A DNA stretch of 41,788 nucleotides from Chloroflexota bacterium (GCA_003242205.1 QGUR01000003.1:1-41788); one strand, 5' to 3'. Shown: positions 1-8,345, counted from the stretch's first letter. The notes: generated from the sequence alone by a model not told the origin. Program-made: numbers and translations.

Positions 1-144
1 TTCAAGAAGAAAACGGCATATAGGTGAGGGGTACGGTTCGTGGGCTTGGAAATGTGTATAAGCAACCGACCCCGCCGAGGACCAGAAGTGGAGCCAGTTC
101 CATAGACCGGTAACCTCAGGACACGGATGGGCGCGCAACCACGC

Positions 145-1074
145 CTACCAGGACGACAGGATGCGCGGCGCGCTATCTTCGCCGCTAATGCCGCGCCGGC
201 GGTCTTCGGCGGCAAGCTCGGTGATCTCGCGAATGTCGGCAAACTGATAGGTGCGGTTTGAAACCATGCCGGTGGCAAGCGTCATCAGCGGAGCCTGCCG
301 CTCGCCGTAAATGCTATCCGGCACGACGATATAGCCGCGCTCCCGGTCGATAAACGAGTAATGCTGGCGAACCTCGTCGTTAAAGCGCCGGGTAAGCACC
401 CGCCGGAGTTCTTCAGGGTCGTCAGCATGGGTGACGATGATGAAGTTGTCGCGTCCCGGATGCCCGGCGTAATCGGCGCTGGTGCCATGCGCGTCGATCA
501 CTTCGCCGATCAGCAGCGCCATAAACCGGATCACCTCATCCGCCGCGACAAAACCGTACACGTCGGTGAAATTATCGAAGCCGTCGATCTTGACATCAAT
601 GTAGGCCCAGGGCTGGTCGCTGTGCATCAGCTTCCGCAGGTGATCCTCGATGAGCCGCCCGGTCGGCAGGTTAGACTTCGAGTCGATCTGCGTCTGCCGC
701 TGGGCAGCAGCAATGGCGTTTTGCACACGCAGCCGCAGTTCTTCGATATCAAACGGTTTGGTGATATAGTCGTCCGCGCCCAGCTCCAACCCCGCAATTC
801 TGTCGCTGCGCTCGTCTTTCTGCGTCAGGAAGATGATCGGGATGTGTCCGGTGCGCGCGGTCATCCGCAATTCGCGGCAAACGTCATAGCCGTTCATGTC
901 CGGCAGCATGATGTCGAGTACGATCAGGTTTGGTAACTGCGTGCGCGTCATCGTCAACGCATCGCCCCCGCGCGGCGCGACCTGTACTTCATAACCCTGA
1001 CTGCTGAAGTAGATTCGCAGCATGTTGGAGATGTCGAAGTCGTCCTCAACGACGAGGATTCGGCCTTTATTCAT
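145..1074 (-). CDS. Response regulator with degenerate GGDEF-like output domain
   Basis: Cytoplasmic two-component receiver of 309 residues. Residues 4-120 are a REC domain with the acidic pair D11/D12, phospho-acceptor D54 (in VLDIMLPDMNG), T84 and K106 (ITKPF), so phosphorylation should work. Residues 138-295 follow the GGDEF fold, but the signature is GRDNF (207-211) in place of GG[DE]EF, so diguanylate cyclase activity is unlikely and a binding or scaffolding role is more plausible. The ATG at 1074 is chosen because AAGGGG lies about 6 nt upstream; an upstream TTG at 1098 lacks a Shine-Dalgarno. No histidine kinase is adjacent, so the partner is unknown. It is divergent from the O-methyltransferase across a 220-bp region. 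Confidence 0.9.
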   Translation of the reverse strand: MNKGRILVVEDDFDISNMLRIYFSSQGYEVQVAPRGGDALTMTRTQLPNLIVLDIMLPDMNGYDVCRELRMTARTGHIPIIFLTQKDERSDRIAGLELGADDYITKPFDIEELRLRVQNAIAAAQRQTQIDSKSNLPTGRLIEDHLRKLMHSDQPWAYIDVKIDGFDNFTDVYGFVAADEVIRFMALLIGEVIDAHGTSADYAGHPGRDNFIIVTHADDPEELRRVLTRRFNDEVRQHYSFIDRERGYIVVPDSIYGERQAPLMTLATGMVSNRTYQFADIREITELAAEDRRRGISGEDSAPRILSSW

Positions 1075-1120
1075 GGCAGCCCCTTGCGACCGGCCCAAAA
1101 AGAGTCAGAAAGAGCGGACT

Positions 1121-1149
1121 GTGACAATCCTTCCTTCTCACTATATAAG
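1121..1149 (+). promoter_or_regulatory. Promoter of the O-methyltransferase gene
   Basis: GTGACA (1121-1126, 5 of 6 matches to the -35 consensus), 17-bp spacer, TATAAG (1144-1149). Predicted transcription start is near 1156, giving a leader of about 140 nt that contains the hairpin at 1182-1205. Confidence 0.5.
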
Positions 1150-1152
1150 TGA
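1138..1152. promoter_or_regulatory. Palindromic operator candidate over the -10 element
   Basis: TCACT-ATATA-AGTGA inverted repeat with 5-bp arms directly over the plus-strand -10. The minus strand also offers TATAGT here (1140-1145) for the divergent response regulator, so one site could control both directions. Short arms keep the confidence low. Confidence 0.3.
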
Positions 1153-1181
1153 AGTAGTATCGACGCTACAGGCGGCGTCTT

Positions 1182-1205
1182 AAGGGTTTGTTTTTAGAAA
1201 CCCTT
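1182..1205 (+). promoter_or_regulatory. Perfect hairpin in the O-methyltransferase leader
   Basis: AAGGGTTT (1182-1189) and AAACCCTT (1198-1205) form an 8-bp perfect stem with an 8-nt U-rich loop. No T-run follows, so it is not a standard terminator. It lies 90 nt before the start codon and could affect RNA stability or attenuation. Confidence 0.35.
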
Positions 1206-1295
1206 GGCCCAATACAAAGCGCTGGCGGGCCGCCTTCCCAAACCCTGACCGGCAAATTCGGAGATATACCGAGCGCTCACCCAATGGAGACCCCC

Positions 1296-1967
1296 ATGTC
1301 ACAGACCCAGTGGACTGAAGTCGATAATTATTTCGCGGAGATGTTCGCGCCGCCTGATGACGCACTTAACGCCGCCGTGCAGTCCAAAGTCGCTGCCGGC
1401 CTGCCGCTGATTCACGTACCGCCGAACCTCGGCAAGCTGCTGCATTTGCTGGCGCGGTCGCACAACGCTCGCCGGATTCTCGAAATCGGCACACTGGCGG
1501 GCTACAGCACCATCTGGCTGGCGCGGGCGCTGCCCGATGACGGCAAGCTGATCACGCTGGAGCTTGAGGCGGAGCGAGCCGCCATCGCCCGCGAGAACAT
1601 CGAGCGCGCAGGGCTGGCAGACCGGGTTGAGGTTCGGGTTGGGCCGGCAGCCGGCTCGTTGGCTGCGCTGGTCGATGCCAAGGCAGAACCGTTCGACCTT
1701 GTGTTCATCGACGCCGACAAAGCCAGCACGCCGGATTATCTGGCGTGGTCGCTGCAACTGACGCGGCCCGGCAGCCTTATCATCATCGACAACATCGTGC
1801 GTAACGGCGCGGTGAGCAACCCCGACAGTGAGGATCCGAACGTGCAGGGCGTCCGCCGGGCGCTGGCTGCGCTGGCCGAGAATCCTCGCATCATCGCCAC
1901 GGCGCTGCAAACCGTCGGCAGCAAGGGCTACGATGGCTTTGCTATCGCGCTGGTGACAGGCGACTAG
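1296..1967 (+). CDS. SAM-dependent O-methyltransferase (family 3, caffeoyl-CoA type)
   Basis: Cytoplasmic 223-residue class I methyltransferase; family length is 210-240. Visible motifs: SAM motif I EIGTLAGYS (63-71), acidic residue of strand 2 (ELEAE, 89-93), the metal/SAM motif FIDADK (137-142) and IIIDN (162-166), where D139, D165 and N166 match the divalent-cation ligands of catechol/caffeoyl-CoA O-methyltransferases. The acceptor is unknown; bacterial members methylate catechol-like compounds or other hydroxyls. The ATG at 1296 is chosen because GGAGA sits 5 nt upstream; the open frame extends further 5' without a ribosome site. It stands alone, convergent with the acyl-ACP reductase homologue. 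Confidence 0.92.
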   Translation: MSQTQWTEVDNYFAEMFAPPDDALNAAVQSKVAAGLPLIHVPPNLGKLLHLLARSHNARRILEIGTLAGYSTIWLARALPDDGKLITLELEAERAAIARENIERAGLADRVEVRVGPAAGSLAALVDAKAEPFDLVFIDADKASTPDYLAWSLQLTRPGSLIIIDNIVRNGAVSNPDSEDPNVQGVRRALAALAENPRIIATALQTVGSKGYDGFAIALVTGD

Positions 1968-2041
1968 CACCTAAACGTCGTGCAACATCACAGGTGACGC
2001 GCTGGTTACGTCGCGATACGCCTTCCAGGCAGCGAAACCAC

Positions 2042-3145
2042 TTACAACTGTCGCGCCCAGACGCGGCGGTTGCGCCGGGCGCGTTCGCGCACGCGCTCGA
2101 TATGCTCATCGCTCACCGCCTGCTCGAAGCTGCGGAACCCGGAGAGGCGAAAACCGTGTCGCGCGGCAATCGCCGTGATCTCGCGCACGCGGGCGATATC
2201 GATTTCCTTGCCGATGGTATAGTCTTCGAGACGCCCTTCGAGAGCCAGCGCCATCGTTTCAGCCATGCAGGCATAGGCTTTGCCGGGTGGGAAACCGAAG
2301 TCGAAACCAAAGTCGACCGGTCCCGGCACTTCAACCATGCCGCCTTCGATCACCAGCACGTCGTCACGTTCGGCAGCGACGCGCCGGGAGACATCTCGAG
2401 GCCGCGCGACATCACAGACGACCGCGCCCGGCTTGAGGTGATGGGGTTCGATTACGGTGTCGATGGCGCTGGTCACCGTCAGGATCAGGTCAGCATCGTA
2501 AATGGCTTCGATGTCACTGCGGGCATCGACCTGCGCGAACTGGCCTTCACAGCGTTCCAGCGCCGGGCGCAGTGCCTCCAGCCGCCGCCCGACCAGTACG
2601 AGCCGCCCGCATAAACCGGCCAGCAACTCGGCGCAGGCGCGGCCAATCGCCCCACTTGCGCCGACGACGGCGACGGTCGCTTCTTCCATAACGACGTCCA
2701 TGACGCGCGCCGCCTCGCAGACCGCTTCGACCGCCATCGCCACCGTATAGCTATCGCCGGTCGTCACCGGAATATCGAGCCTCTGAGCAATCGTGCGGCC
2801 TGCGTCGCCCACGACAGACGTAAACGCGCCCAGCCCCAGAATATCCGCGCCCAGTTCCTCCGCCATGCGCCCGCAGGCGACGATCTTGCGGTAGACCGTC
2901 TCTTCGGGCAGCGACATCATGGTCGGCGGCGTGAACGGGCAGGCGATCAGCCAGCCGCCGGTCTCCGCGCCGGTCGCTTGCGAACGGATGCCGCGTATTT
3001 CGGACAGATAAACAGGCGGGAAGAAACGCGAAAAGAAGTTGATCTGGCCTTCGGTCAGAATTTTGCCGAGCAGCGGATATTTGCGCGCGACATCCTTCTT
3101 GATCTGGATTGGGTGAATGATGAAGGCGAAACGGTTGTCTACCAC
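2042..3145 (-). CDS. Acyl-ACP reductase-like dehydrogenase (COG5322)
   Basis: A 367-residue cytoplasmic oxidoreductase. By eye it matches cyanobacterial long-chain acyl-ACP reductase (AAR): LGLGAFTSVVG (103-113), TTGDSYT (128-134), the NAD(P)-binding turn ATVAVVGASGAIG (156-168), and the C-terminal AYACMAET plus IAARHGFR. The AAR nucleophilic cysteine that forms the acyl-thioester is matched by C293. AAR reduces acyl-ACP or acyl-CoA to fatty aldehyde with NADPH. COG5322 is also annotated as predicted amino acid dehydrogenase, so the substrate is not certain. The GTG start overlaps the stop of the upstream hexapeptide gene by 7 nt, implying coupling. It is the last gene of a five-gene operon. 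No aldehyde deformylating oxygenase is in the window. Confidence 0.75.
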   Translation of the reverse strand: MVDNRFAFIIHPIQIKKDVARKYPLLGKILTEGQINFFSRFFPPVYLSEIRGIRSQATGAETGGWLIACPFTPPTMMSLPEETVYRKIVACGRMAEELGADILGLGAFTSVVGDAGRTIAQRLDIPVTTGDSYTVAMAVEAVCEAARVMDVVMEEATVAVVGASGAIGRACAELLAGLCGRLVLVGRRLEALRPALERCEGQFAQVDARSDIEAIYDADLILTVTSAIDTVIEPHHLKPGAVVCDVARPRDVSRRVAAERDDVLVIEGGMVEVPGPVDFGFDFGFPPGKAYACMAETMALALEGRLEDYTIGKEIDIARVREITAIAARHGFRLSGFRSFEQAVSDEHIERVRERARRNRRVWARQL

Positions 3146-4464
3146 GCGTCCCAGCTTTCGCCCTGCTCCTGCGGTTCGCCCTGGCGCGGATAGTGGCGCT
3201 TGTGGCTCTTGCCGGCCTCACCGACAAAGTGATGGTCGCTTTCTTCATAGGTCACGCTGCGGCTGATGACCCGCCGCCCCGGCGACGCCACCAGCACGAC
3301 GTCCGACTCGATCATGCGACCCGGAAACATGACCATGCCGGAGCCAATGCGACAGTTATGGCCCACGGCGCTGCCCAGTACGACCTGTCCCACCTCTTCC
3401 AGACGGCCTTCGATGTTGGCCGCGCGGATCGGCTTCTGTTCGACCAGATTGAAATCGGTAAAGGTGTTGCCCGCGCCGACGAAGCTGTTGCGCCCGACGA
3501 CGCACATCTGCAGGCAAGTATTCTGTGCGATGATCGTGTTCTCCATCACAGCCGTGAGATACAGCGACGCGCGAAACGGCAGAAATGATCCGCTGCCTAC
3601 CGTGCTCATCATCAGCACACAGCCGTCGTCAATCGTTACATTGTCGCCCAGCGTCACATTATCGAGAAAGACGCCCGGCCCGATGCTGCAATTATCGCCG
3701 ATGACCGCCGGCCCGGTGATGACCGCTGTCGAGTGAATATTGGTATTGCGGCCCACCTTCACCACTTCGGATGTGCTGAGCAGGTGTTTCTGTTCGAGCA
3801 CCGCCCGCCATAGCAGGCGCAGGCTGTAAAAATTGTGCGCCTTTACATAGCGGTCAAAACGGCTGGCGCGCCCGAACAGGCCGTAAATGATGCTGGCGAA
3901 ATAAACGTGAACCCAGCTTTCGACCGAAATGGCCGCCCGCGCCGGGCCAAAGTGAGTCAGGTTGCCCTGCTCCATCGTCATGAAATCCGGCACGCTGTAG
4001 AAGCCCATTTCTTCAGCGTCGCTCGGCACGACGATTGGCACGACGGCGTTGGTATAGCCGTCGGGAAAGTACCACAGATCGAGCAGGTAAATCGGCTGGC
4101 CATCGTGCGTGACGGCGGGTTCCAGACACGTGGACAACGGCACGGTATAGCGACGAAACGCAGGATCATCCGCCGAAATCGCGGCGCGGCAGGCTTTGCC
4201 GGTTGCCAGCGCCTGACGCATGAAATATTCCAGAAACTCCTCGTCGAACCAGAGATTGTCCCGGTAGACGATCGCTTCTTCCTGCACGTAGACGATCTCG
4301 TCACGACTGCCCAGCGGCACGCCCGGCCCGATGCCATCCTTGAACAGTTTGGCGAACAGATCTTCGTGGTGAATCTTGAGCGGTTTGACGCCGATGGTGA
4401 GCAGCGAGGCCGGCTCGTTGAAGGGGGGAACGTTGCGATGGTCCTCAATAATGAACCGTTGCAT
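3139..4464 (-). CDS. Left-handed beta-helix (hexapeptide repeat) acyltransferase-like protein
   Basis: About 441 residues. The N-terminal 220 residues are not recognised and show no nucleotidyltransferase signature. From about residue 235 a run of hexapeptide [LIV]-G-x4 repeats (VGRNTNIHSTAVITGPAVIGDNCSI, read in pieces) continues to about 400, interrupted by a longer loop, as in acyl or acetyl transferases of the LpxA/GlmU C-terminal type. A polar, charged tail follows. The start at 4464 is chosen because GGGAGAGG precedes that ATG by about 5 nt; the upstream ATG at 4482 has no such site. It overlaps the upstream hydrolase by 20 nt and the downstream reductase by 7 nt, so the three are co-translated. 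A role in transferring or sensing an acyl group is an inference. Confidence 0.75.
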   Translation of the reverse strand: MQRFIIEDHRNVPPFNEPASLLTIGVKPLKIHHEDLFAKLFKDGIGPGVPLGSRDEIVYVQEEAIVYRDNLWFDEEFLEYFMRQALATGKACRAAISADDPAFRRYTVPLSTCLEPAVTHDGQPIYLLDLWYFPDGYTNAVVPIVVPSDAEEMGFYSVPDFMTMEQGNLTHFGPARAAISVESWVHVYFASIIYGLFGRASRFDRYVKAHNFYSLRLLWRAVLEQKHLLSTSEVVKVGRNTNIHSTAVITGPAVIGDNCSIGPGVFLDNVTLGDNVTIDDGCVLMMSTVGSGSFLPFRASLYLTAVMENTIIAQNTCLQMCVVGRNSFVGAGNTFTDFNLVEQKPIRAANIEGRLEEVGQVVLGSAVGHNCRIGSGMVMFPGRMIESDVVLVASPGRRVISRSVTYEESDHHFVGEAGKSHKRHYPRQGEPQEQGESWDAW

Positions 4465-5284
4465 TGCCCTCTCCCGGAACATCTGCCAGAAAATCGCGGA
4501 GCGTGGTATGGAAGCGTTCCGGCTCGTCCATCATGGGAAAATGGCCGGAATCTTCAAACCAGGCGATCTGACCAGATGGCAGCGCCTGCTTCAGCACCTG
4601 CGCCTGCCCCGGGTCAACCAGCACGTCCTTTGCCCCGTAAATGCCCATGACCGGCATGTCGAGGCAACCGACAAGCGAACGCAGGTCGGTCTGGCGCAGC
4701 GTGCCGATGCTCTCCAGAAACGGCATCACGGTCAGCTTGTTCAGGTCAGAGGTCAGCATCTGGCATACAGCGCGCGCGTCCCGCGCCAGAAAACGGGAAT
4801 AAACGCGCAGAAACAGGTTGAGACCGAACTGTACCGGCCTGAACATGGCAGGCACTTTCCTTGCCAGCGACTGCCAGCCGGGATACGCGGCGATACGCAG
4901 CAGCGGACTCAGCGAAGCGCCGTCAATCGGCGACCCAACAACGGCCACTTTCGCAATCTGATCAGGATGGCGGATGGCGGTCGTCAGCGCGACCGTCCCA
5001 CCCATTGAGTGGCCTACCAGTGGCGCGCGCTGGATGCCCAACTGCGCCATGAACTGAGTGACCAGCGTCGAGAAGTTGCTGACGGAAAAATCATTGGCCT
5101 GATCACTCGAATCGCCAAAGCCGAAAAAATCGAGCGCGTACAGGCGAAAATCACGGCCCAGCGCCTCGATGGTGCTGCGCCAGACGTTCCATGAGTTCAG
5201 CCAGCCATGCAACAAAAGAACAGGGCGTCCACGACCGTAAGCCTCATAGTGGACCACACCCTGTTCGGTTACGAGAGTTGCCAC
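4445..5284 (-). CDS. Alpha/beta hydrolase
   Basis: 279 residues with the full alpha/beta hydrolase fold: oxyanion HGW (26-28), nucleophile elbow GHSMGG (S93), acid D220 in GAKD, and catalytic H248 in DSGHFPMMDEP. The cap domain is about residues 118-200. No signal peptide, so cytoplasmic. Substrate is unknown; the neighbouring acyl-ACP reductase homologue makes an ester or thioester plausible. GTG start at 5284; AAGG lies about 9 nt upstream. The gene follows the Ras-like GTPase by 36 bp and overlaps the hexapeptide gene. Confidence 0.88.
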   Translation of the reverse strand: MATLVTEQGVVHYEAYGRGRPVLLLHGWLNSWNVWRSTIEALGRDFRLYALDFFGFGDSSDQANDFSVSNFSTLVTQFMAQLGIQRAPLVGHSMGGTVALTTAIRHPDQIAKVAVVGSPIDGASLSPLLRIAAYPGWQSLARKVPAMFRPVQFGLNLFLRVYSRFLARDARAVCQMLTSDLNKLTVMPFLESIGTLRQTDLRSLVGCLDMPVMGIYGAKDVLVDPGQAQVLKQALPSGQIAWFEDSGHFPMMDEPERFHTTLRDFLADVPGEGNATVHY

Positions 5285-5320
5285 GTTGGTATGCCTTCAC
5301 CCCCGAACGCGCTGCCAGAC

Positions 5321-5857
5321 CTATTCGCTTTCCATTTCCTCCAGAATGGAATACAGCAGTTCCAGCAGCACGTTCTTGACGCTTTCTTTATCGCGGGCAA
5401 CACAGGGCAGCAGCTTCACGCCATCTTCGATCCGCAGCGCGATCCGCAGGTCATCAATGTTCCAGGCGTCGTCATGATCCTGCTTGTTCGCGGCAACCAC
5501 GTAAGGCGTCGGCGCGTAGGCGCGAAACGTCTCCAGAATACTTTTCGCCTCGCGGAAGGTTTCCGGCTTGGCGCTATCGACCATGACAACGAACCCAAGC
5601 ATGCCTTCGGCGAGAATTTCCCACATGAAGTCGAAGCGACGCTGGCCCGGCGTGCCGAAGAGATAGAGGACCAGATCATCATCGACCGTGATGCGGCCAA
5701 AGTCCATCGCCACGGTCGTCGCGCTTTTCTCCAGCCGCTCGGCCTCCGAGCTAATTTCGCGCTCGGTCGAGACAACATCGATCTCACTGATCGAGCGAAT
5801 GAACTCCGTCTTTCCGGAGCTAAACGGCCCGGTGATGACCATCTTGACAGTTTGCAT
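5321..5857 (-). CDS. Small Ras-like GTPase (MglA/COG2229 type)
   Basis: A 178-residue stand-alone GTPase of the prokaryotic Ras-like group. G1 is GPFSSGKT (10-17), the switch I region is TTVAMDFG (47-54), G3 is FGTPGQ (67-72, with GTPGQ in place of DTAGQ as in this bacterial group), and G4 is NKQD (124-127). The Thr-Pro before Gly-Gln is typical of COG2229. Such GTPases act as switches for polarity, motility or membrane signalling and often pair with DUF4388 or roadblock proteins. Here a DUF4388 protein is encoded immediately upstream, 51 bp away, which supports a regulator-switch pair. No roadblock/LC7 gene is visible nearby. Confidence 0.9.
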   Translation of the reverse strand: MQTVKMVITGPFSSGKTEFIRSISEIDVVSTEREISSEAERLEKSATTVAMDFGRITVDDDLVLYLFGTPGQRRFDFMWEILAEGMLGFVVMVDSAKPETFREAKSILETFRAYAPTPYVVAANKQDHDDAWNIDDLRIALRIEDGVKLLPCVARDKESVKNVLLELLYSILEEMESE

Positions 5858-5908
5858 AGGTGAGCCCGCTTTTCCCGTAACAAGCGCAATACAGTTGGAG
5901 CCGGCAGC

Positions 5909-6778
5909 CTAGATCGACTTGATCTTGTCGATCAAACGGTTGACAACCGTTTTCTGCACCTGGGGCACGCGTGGCGCTTGGCGCATTGGCCCTGCCACGC
6001 TGGGGGCTGCACCAGGCGGCTTAACTAACTCTACCAGCCCCGCCTGCTCCAAACCATAAACGATTCGGCGGATTTCCAGATCGGACATATTGTTGGCTCT
6101 GGCAATCTGGCGAATCGTATTTTTCGGATTCACAAAGGACACCACGCGCCATTCCTCAACGCTGAGATGAATACCCTTGAATTTCTCTCTCGGGTTGTCT
6201 GGAAACTTCAGCGCCATATCGAGGTTGGGCAAATGCGCCGTTAGCTGCTCGATCTCGCGGATACGCCGGGCGCCTTCGATGATGATGTTTTCGAGATCAA
6301 TGGGGACAAGGATGCGGTCGCTTCCGGGTAAGACGCCATCCTCGAACCGGAACGGCCCCTGATTCCACGTCAGCAGGTTATAGACGATATCGAGCGTATG
6401 CTGCTGAATGCTGCTGACAACGTCCTTTTGCGTCACATAGTTGGCGTTGATCAGCAGCAAGGCCAGCGCCTTGTCGCTCGTCTGCCGCACTCGCTCGCGA
6501 ATAATGCGCGCCTGCTCGTCGGTCAGCTTGCCGGCCTTGTTCAGCACTGCCACCAGAGAGGTATCCTGACCGGCCAGCGCCGCGTGTACCAGCTTGCCGG
6601 CCTTGAATGCCACGCGCGCGCGCTCGGCTCCGGCGGCCATTTTGTCCTGCTGCATGGCATCTTTTTCGCCGGTCTTGATACCTTCAAAGATCCGAAGCGT
6701 ACCCGTCTTTCCGGCGAGATTGATGAGGTTTAGCAGTTGGGTTGTGCTAAAGTCCCGGATATTGCCCTGAAGCGGCAT
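5909..6778 (-). CDS. DUF4388 domain protein with C-terminal winged helix
   Basis: 289 residues. It begins with a DUF4388 segment: MPLQGNIRDFSTTQLLNLI, then a GTLRI strand and an AFKAGKLVHA strand. A helical middle part contains DIVYNLLTWNQGPFRFEDG, also typical of DUF4388. Residues 200-260 look like a winged-helix module (VSFVNPKNTIRQIARANN..LEIRRIVYGLEQAGLVEL). DUF4388 (PATAN-related) proteins occur with response regulators and Ras-like GTPases, which fits the next gene. The ATG at 6778 starts the conserved domain and has AGGG about 8 nt upstream; the longer frame to 6826 adds no conserved sequence. It is the first gene of the operon. Confidence 0.85.
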   Translation of the reverse strand: MPLQGNIRDFSTTQLLNLINLAGKTGTLRIFEGIKTGEKDAMQQDKMAAGAERARVAFKAGKLVHAALAGQDTSLVAVLNKAGKLTDEQARIIRERVRQTSDKALALLLINANYVTQKDVVSSIQQHTLDIVYNLLTWNQGPFRFEDGVLPGSDRILVPIDLENIIIEGARRIREIEQLTAHLPNLDMALKFPDNPREKFKGIHLSVEEWRVVSFVNPKNTIRQIARANNMSDLEIRRIVYGLEQAGLVELVKPPGAAPSVAGPMRQAPRVPQVQKTVVNRLIDKIKSI

Positions 6779-6882
6779 TGAGAAGCCCTGCTCCTGCCTG
6801 CAAATCAGGCAATGACGGCGCAGCAAAAAATTAAGGCACCGTTGTAAATGTATGAATTTCCTGCTGCAATGAGCATACGCAG

Positions 6883-6912
6883 ATTATAGCCGTCGCTTCT
6901 CTTTCAAGTCAA
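6883..6912 (-). promoter_or_regulatory. Strong sigma-70-type promoter of the DUF4388-GTPase operon
   Basis: On the minus strand: TTGACT (6907-6912), 18-bp spacer, perfect TATAAT (6883-6888). Predicted start near 6876, giving a leader of about 98 nt. Confidence 0.7.
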
Positions 6913-6983
6913 CCAGCCTCATCTTAACGGAAGCAACGACACGCGACGCGAATTGACCCTCAGTCCGGGTGCAGGCCAGCCGG

Positions 6984-6989
6984 TATAAT
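6984..6989 (+). promoter_or_regulatory. -10 element of the DUF3048 gene
   Basis: Perfect TATAAT 34 nt before the preferred start codon. The best upstream match, TTGACC (6953-6958), is 25 bp away and too far for a normal -35, so an activator may be needed. Confidence 0.5.
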
Positions 6990-7023
6990 AGGCGCTCATC
7001 GACGGTTGAGGATGAGGTATCCG

Positions 7024-8199
7024 TTGAAGCGACAATTGCTGGTGCTGGTCATGGGCGCCCTGACGCTGGCCGCATGTGTGCGTGTGCAGCCAGCGCCGGA
7101 GCCGGTAACGAATGCGACGCCTGTGGCCACCCGGTTCATTCCGTACACGTTAGTGGCTCCTTCCGACGAGCCGCCGCCGACCGATATTCCGCCGACGCTG
7201 CCCCCGCCGCCAACACCACTGGCCGAAGCCATTGGCCCCTATACCTACCCGGAATTGGTGAACCCGCTCACCGGACTGGCAACCGATGATCCTGCGACGC
7301 TGGAGCGCAGGCCGATCGTGGCGAAGATTTCCAACGCGCCGCCGCTGGTGCGCCCGCAGGCTGGCATTGGACAGGCCGATCTGGTGTTCGAGCATTACGC
7401 GGAAGGCGGCCTGACCCGCTTCTCGGCGGTTTTCTATTCGCAAATGCCGGAACGGGTCGGTTCGATTCGCAGCGCCCGCCTGATCGACAACGAAGTCGTG
7501 CCGATGTACGATGCCCTGCTGGCCTATTCCGGCGCGAGTACCGGCGTCAATCAGGTGATCGACACGTCGGACTTCGCCAAGCGCACCTACATGGGCATCA
7601 TGTATGGCGCGCCCTACTATTTCCGCGACGAGGAAATCCCGGTTCCGCACAATATGTTCGTCAATCTGGCGGCGCTCTCGCGGCTGGCGACGCAGGAAGG
7701 GCTAAACGTCAGGCCGTCGCTGGACGGTATGGCTTTCCTTGCCGAGCCACCCGCCAATGCAGACGGAGACGTGACGGTCATCGACATCCGCTACATAGCC
7801 ACGCGCGTGCGCTGGGAATATGACGCGGAAGCCGGCGTCTATCGCCGCTTCAGCGATGGGCAGCCGCATTTCGACGCCAATACCGGGCAGCAGGTGACGG
7901 CCAGCAACGTCGCCATCATCTATGCCGAACACGAGTTCAGCGATATCGTGGAAAGCGAGTGGCAGGGTAACGTCAGCTACGGGCTAAGCATCAAGCTGTG
8001 GTTCGACGGCGAAGCCGTGCTCTTCCGCGACGGCAAGCGCTACGATGGCGTCTGGGTCCGGCCAACCCGCGAGGACATGATCCAGTTACGCACTTATGAC
8101 GGCGAGTTGCTGTATTTCAAGCCGGGCAACACGTTCTTTCAGGTCATGCGCCCTCCGGCGGATCAGGACCCGGCAGAAGAAGGGCTGACGGTGCAATAA
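7024..8199 (+). CDS. DUF3048 domain lipoprotein (YerB-like)
   Basis: About 391 residues. A short signal peptide ends in a lipobox (LTLAAC, lipidated C18), so the mature protein is anchored outside the membrane. A Pro/Thr-rich linker of about 50 residues leads into the DUF3048 N and C domains, recognised by RPIVAKISN, RPQAGIGQADLVFEHYAEGG, RVGSIRSAR and, near the end, DGVWVRPTREDMIQL. The family is widespread in Firmicutes and Chloroflexota; its biochemical function is unknown. Start: TGAGG lies 6 nt before the TTG at 7024; an ATG at 7012 has GAGG directly against it, so the TTG is preferred. Single-gene unit with its own -10. Confidence 0.88.
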   Translation: MKRQLLVLVMGALTLAACVRVQPAPEPVTNATPVATRFIPYTLVAPSDEPPPTDIPPTLPPPPTPLAEAIGPYTYPELVNPLTGLATDDPATLERRPIVAKISNAPPLVRPQAGIGQADLVFEHYAEGGLTRFSAVFYSQMPERVGSIRSARLIDNEVVPMYDALLAYSGASTGVNQVIDTSDFAKRTYMGIMYGAPYYFRDEEIPVPHNMFVNLAALSRLATQEGLNVRPSLDGMAFLAEPPANADGDVTVIDIRYIATRVRWEYDAEAGVYRRFSDGQPHFDANTGQQVTASNVAIIYAEHEFSDIVESEWQGNVSYGLSIKLWFDGEAVLFRDGKRYDGVWVRPTREDMIQLRTYDGELLYFKPGNTFFQVMRPPADQDPAEEGLTVQ

Positions 8200-8299
8200 C
8201 CTGCCCACTCGTCAATGACAGGCAGCCTGAGGCCGCGTCATTCCATGGCGCATACCTTACAAACACGTGACACCGTGCTCCGCAAGGATGCCGCTGTGC

Positions 8300-8305
8300 T
8301 ACAAT
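8300..8305 (+). promoter_or_regulatory. -10 element before the zinc-ribbon pseudoprotease
   Basis: TACAAT 41 nt upstream of the ATG at 8346. No convincing -35 at 16-18 bp. Confidence 0.35.
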
Positions 8306-8345
8306 AAGCCGCCTGAAAACTGGCTTGGGGAAAGACCTTTCGACC

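Noticed and set aside
52-62. ATGTGTATAAG, 11 bases identical to part of the Tn5 mosaic end used in sequencing adapters
   Set aside because: The rest of the 19-base end does not match; chance occurrence is plausible, although nearness to the window edge makes a read-level check reasonable.
1-144. A TACGGTTCG segment recalling the end of group II intron domain V, or a tRNA/small RNA
   Set aside because: The complementary 5' strand of domain V is missing and no cloverleaf can be folded on either strand.
2751-3248. Long open frames antisense to or shifted from the reductase, kinase, Clp and TPR genes
   Set aside because: GC-rich codon bias opens shadow frames; their translations are Arg/Ala/Pro-rich without domains.
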